NCBI GenBank assembly: GCA_964393615.1 | Contig: CAYMUR010000070.1 | Location: 1 to 27,247, forward strand | Direction of reading: 5' to 3' | Source of the DNA: CAYMUR01 sp964393615 | Lineage (GTDB): Bacteria; Planctomycetota; Planctomycetia; Pirellulales; Pirellulaceae | Length of the DNA stretch: 27,247 bases | Shown: positions 26,245 to 27,247 of the stretch, piece by piece | How positions within the stretch are numbered: position 1 is the first letter of the stretch | Layout of the letters: every line of letters begins with the position of its first letter | Notes under the pieces: generated by a model | The model's input: only the letters and a program-made list of their open reading frames with translations | What the model was told of the DNA's origin: nothing | Database searches by the model: none | Made by a program: the position numbers and the translations under genes

Positions 26245-26628
26245 AGCAGGCTCGACGAAAAACGTTTCATCAACAAGAGTTGCGCAAGCTGTGCCGGTGA
26301 CACCAAGGTGNNNNNNNNNNTGAGTGGTTTGAATATTTTCTCGTTGTTGTATTAGTTATGAGCAGCAACTTCCTCGCGAGCTTGAGGACCATCTAATTCC
26401 TTGTGGACTGTTCAAACAGCTGCTTTCTCTGAGATTTTCACCGCAAAATCTAACCCGATTAAGTTGATGGGAGGTAGTGTTATAGGTACCATGAATTTTA
26501 CTGTAGCACGGATGGTCGATTGGGTATTCGTAGTTAGCATTGTAGTCGTTGCCGGGTAAGTCCGTCGTCACAGTGATTTTCCAGCACAGTTTCATTTGTT
26601 CTGTTGTTGTAGTTTGGAGGTATTTGTC
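26245..26628. other. Intergenic region with assembly gap, no gene seen
   Basis: The 384 bases between cdsA and the acidic-repeat gene include the 10-N gap. In many bacteria a dxr or rseP gene follows cdsA, but neither is recognisable here before or after the gap. Only short frames exist, for example 26467-26559 (30 codons, no ribosome site). The last 15 bases carry the ribosome site of the next gene. I see no tRNA or terminator. Confidence 0.6.
26311..26320. other. Assembly gap (10 Ns)
   Basis: Ten N characters mark a scaffold join of unknown true length. Sequence order on the two sides is therefore less certain, and anything between cdsA and the acidic-repeat gene may be missing. Confidence 0.98.
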
Positions 26629-27247
26629 ATGCGAGTAAAGTCACTTTTTCCGGCACTGCGTATTGCCGTTGTATTGACGGTTGTTCTACTAATGTCTTTT
26701 GATATGGCGTTGGCTTGTAAGCTGTTTGTCCTGAAACGAACTTGCCATTCAGCGGTTACTTGCAGACCACCCTCATCATGTGCCTCCAACAATTGTTGTA
26801 GGAAACCAGTGGCTGTTTTCCACAATATAGGCCGTGAGTGGGATTACTCTGATCACAAAATGGAAATGGTACCGGATACCATTGAACCGACACTTTCGGA
26901 AGACTCGCCTGTAATCGAAGACTCTACTGACGTTGCCGTGGATGAATCAGCCGTCGCAGAAGATGTGGAACAGGTCGACGATGGTGGTGCGACAGCCGCT
27001 CCTGACATAGACGAAGAACAGGCAAGTCTTCCAGAAGACTCAGCTGTAGGTGGAGACTCTGCTGACGCTCCCGAGGCTGAACCAGCTGCCGAGGAGGACG
27101 TTGACCTTTTCGAGGATGCTGACGAGGCGGATGACGCGACGGTGGACGAAGAACAGGCAAGTCTTCCAGAAGACTCAGCTGTAGGTGGAGACTCTGCTGA
27201 CGCTCCCGAGGCTGAACCAGCTGCCGAGGAGGACGTTGACCTTTTCG
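26629..27247 (+). CDS. Secreted Cys-rich protein with acidic 45-residue tandem repeats (C-terminus cut)
   Basis: ATG at 26629, with GGAGG at 26616-26620 eight bases upstream, opens 206 codons that run off the right edge without a stop. A signal peptide of about 30 residues ends in MALAC, so cleavage after Ala-Leu-Ala would leave Cys first; a lipobox reading is weaker. The next 35 residues hold eight Cys (CKLF, RTCH, VTCR, SSCAS, NNCCRK), counting the Cys at the cleavage point. From about residue 90 the chain is a run of Asp, Glu, Ala and Ser in tandem 45-residue units: one diverged copy (starting LSEDSP), one copy starting LPEDSA, and the start of a third, nearly all DNA-identical to the second. 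The family is not one I recognise. Extracellular or wall-associated, calcium-binding is possible. The repeats continue beyond the window. Confidence 0.82.
   Translation, partial: MRVKSLFPALRIAVVLTVVLLMSFDMALACKLFVLKRTCHSAVTCRPPSSCASNNCCRKPVAVFHNIGREWDYSDHKMEMVPDTIEPTLSEDSPVIEDSTDVAVDESAVAEDVEQVDDGGATAAPDIDEEQASLPEDSAVGGDSADAPEAEPAAEEDVDLFEDADEADDATVDEEQASLPEDSAVGGDSADAPEAEPAAEEDVDLF
27010..27247. repeat. 135-bp tandem repeat within the acidic-repeat gene
   Basis: Bases 27010-27112 and 27145-27247 are identical over all 103 positions. The period is 135 bases, exactly 45 codons, and the second unit is cut by the window edge. A more diverged unit of the same 45-codon length lies just before. 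Perfect identity suggests recent duplication, or collapse or misjoin in assembly. Confidence 0.9.

Noticed and set aside
26467..26559. 30-codon hydrophobic frame after the assembly gap
   Set aside because: No ribosome-binding site at suitable spacing, and the frame is short and next to a gap.
26787..26798. Perfect 12-bp palindrome CAACAATTGTTG
   Set aside because: It is within coding sequence for Asn-Asn-Cys-Cys of the repeat protein and follows from codon choice; no sign of a binding role.
26924..27160. Minus-strand Pro/Arg-rich frame across the acidic repeats
   Set aside because: It is the mirror of the repeat DNA; the plus frame has signal peptide, ribosome site and open reading to the edge.

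Overview
The window looks like a chromosomal contig of a planctomycete (probably Pirellulales-like). This is inferred, not proven. The supporting signs are the mix of genes: a large TolC/HlyD/MacB export operon whose adaptor ends in EF-hands, a DUF502 membrane protein, PolX with a PHP domain, a DRG-like TGS GTPase, betaine-lipid genes, and purA-uppS-cdsA in series. Other signs are frequent GTG starts, moderate GC, and a secreted Cys-rich acidic repeat protein. A run of 10 Ns at 26311-26320 shows a scaffolded, probably metagenome-derived, assembly. No tRNA, rRNA, CRISPR, prophage or insertion sequence was seen.

Layout. (1) 1-2855, minus strand: a rhomboid-type intramembrane protease cut by the left edge, and a 537-aa membrane-anchored coiled-coil protein of unknown function. 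A possible 37-aa small ORF lies between them on the plus strand. (2) 3158-11117, plus strand: a MarR-type regulator preceded by a perfect 10-bp inverted repeat (likely its operator), then a 971-aa TolC-like outer-membrane lipoprotein, an HlyD-type adaptor with a C-terminal EF-hand pair, a MacB/LolD-type ATPase and a MacB-type permease. Together these form a complete tripartite ABC exporter. (3) 11345-20406, minus strand: ComF-like phosphoribosyltransferase, DUF502 protein, HemC, TGS GTPase, PolX, BtaA, BtaB and a BioF-type synthase, several coupled by 4-bp overlaps. BtaA and BtaB make the phosphorus-free betaine lipid headgroup on diacylglycerol. (4) 20566-26244, plus strand: a class I/II aminotransferase, an LptF/LptG-type permease, PurA, UppS (undecaprenyl diphosphate synthase) and CdsA. 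The last two supply the lipid carrier for wall or O-antigen sugars and CDP-diacylglycerol for phospholipids, so much of the window concerns the cell envelope. (5) 26245-27247: an assembly gap, then the start of a secreted protein with tandem 45-residue acidic repeats, cut by the right edge.

The points most worth a second look are the repeat protein at the right edge, the MarR inverted repeat with its unusual exporter, and the overlap of a BioF-type synthase with the betaine-lipid genes.
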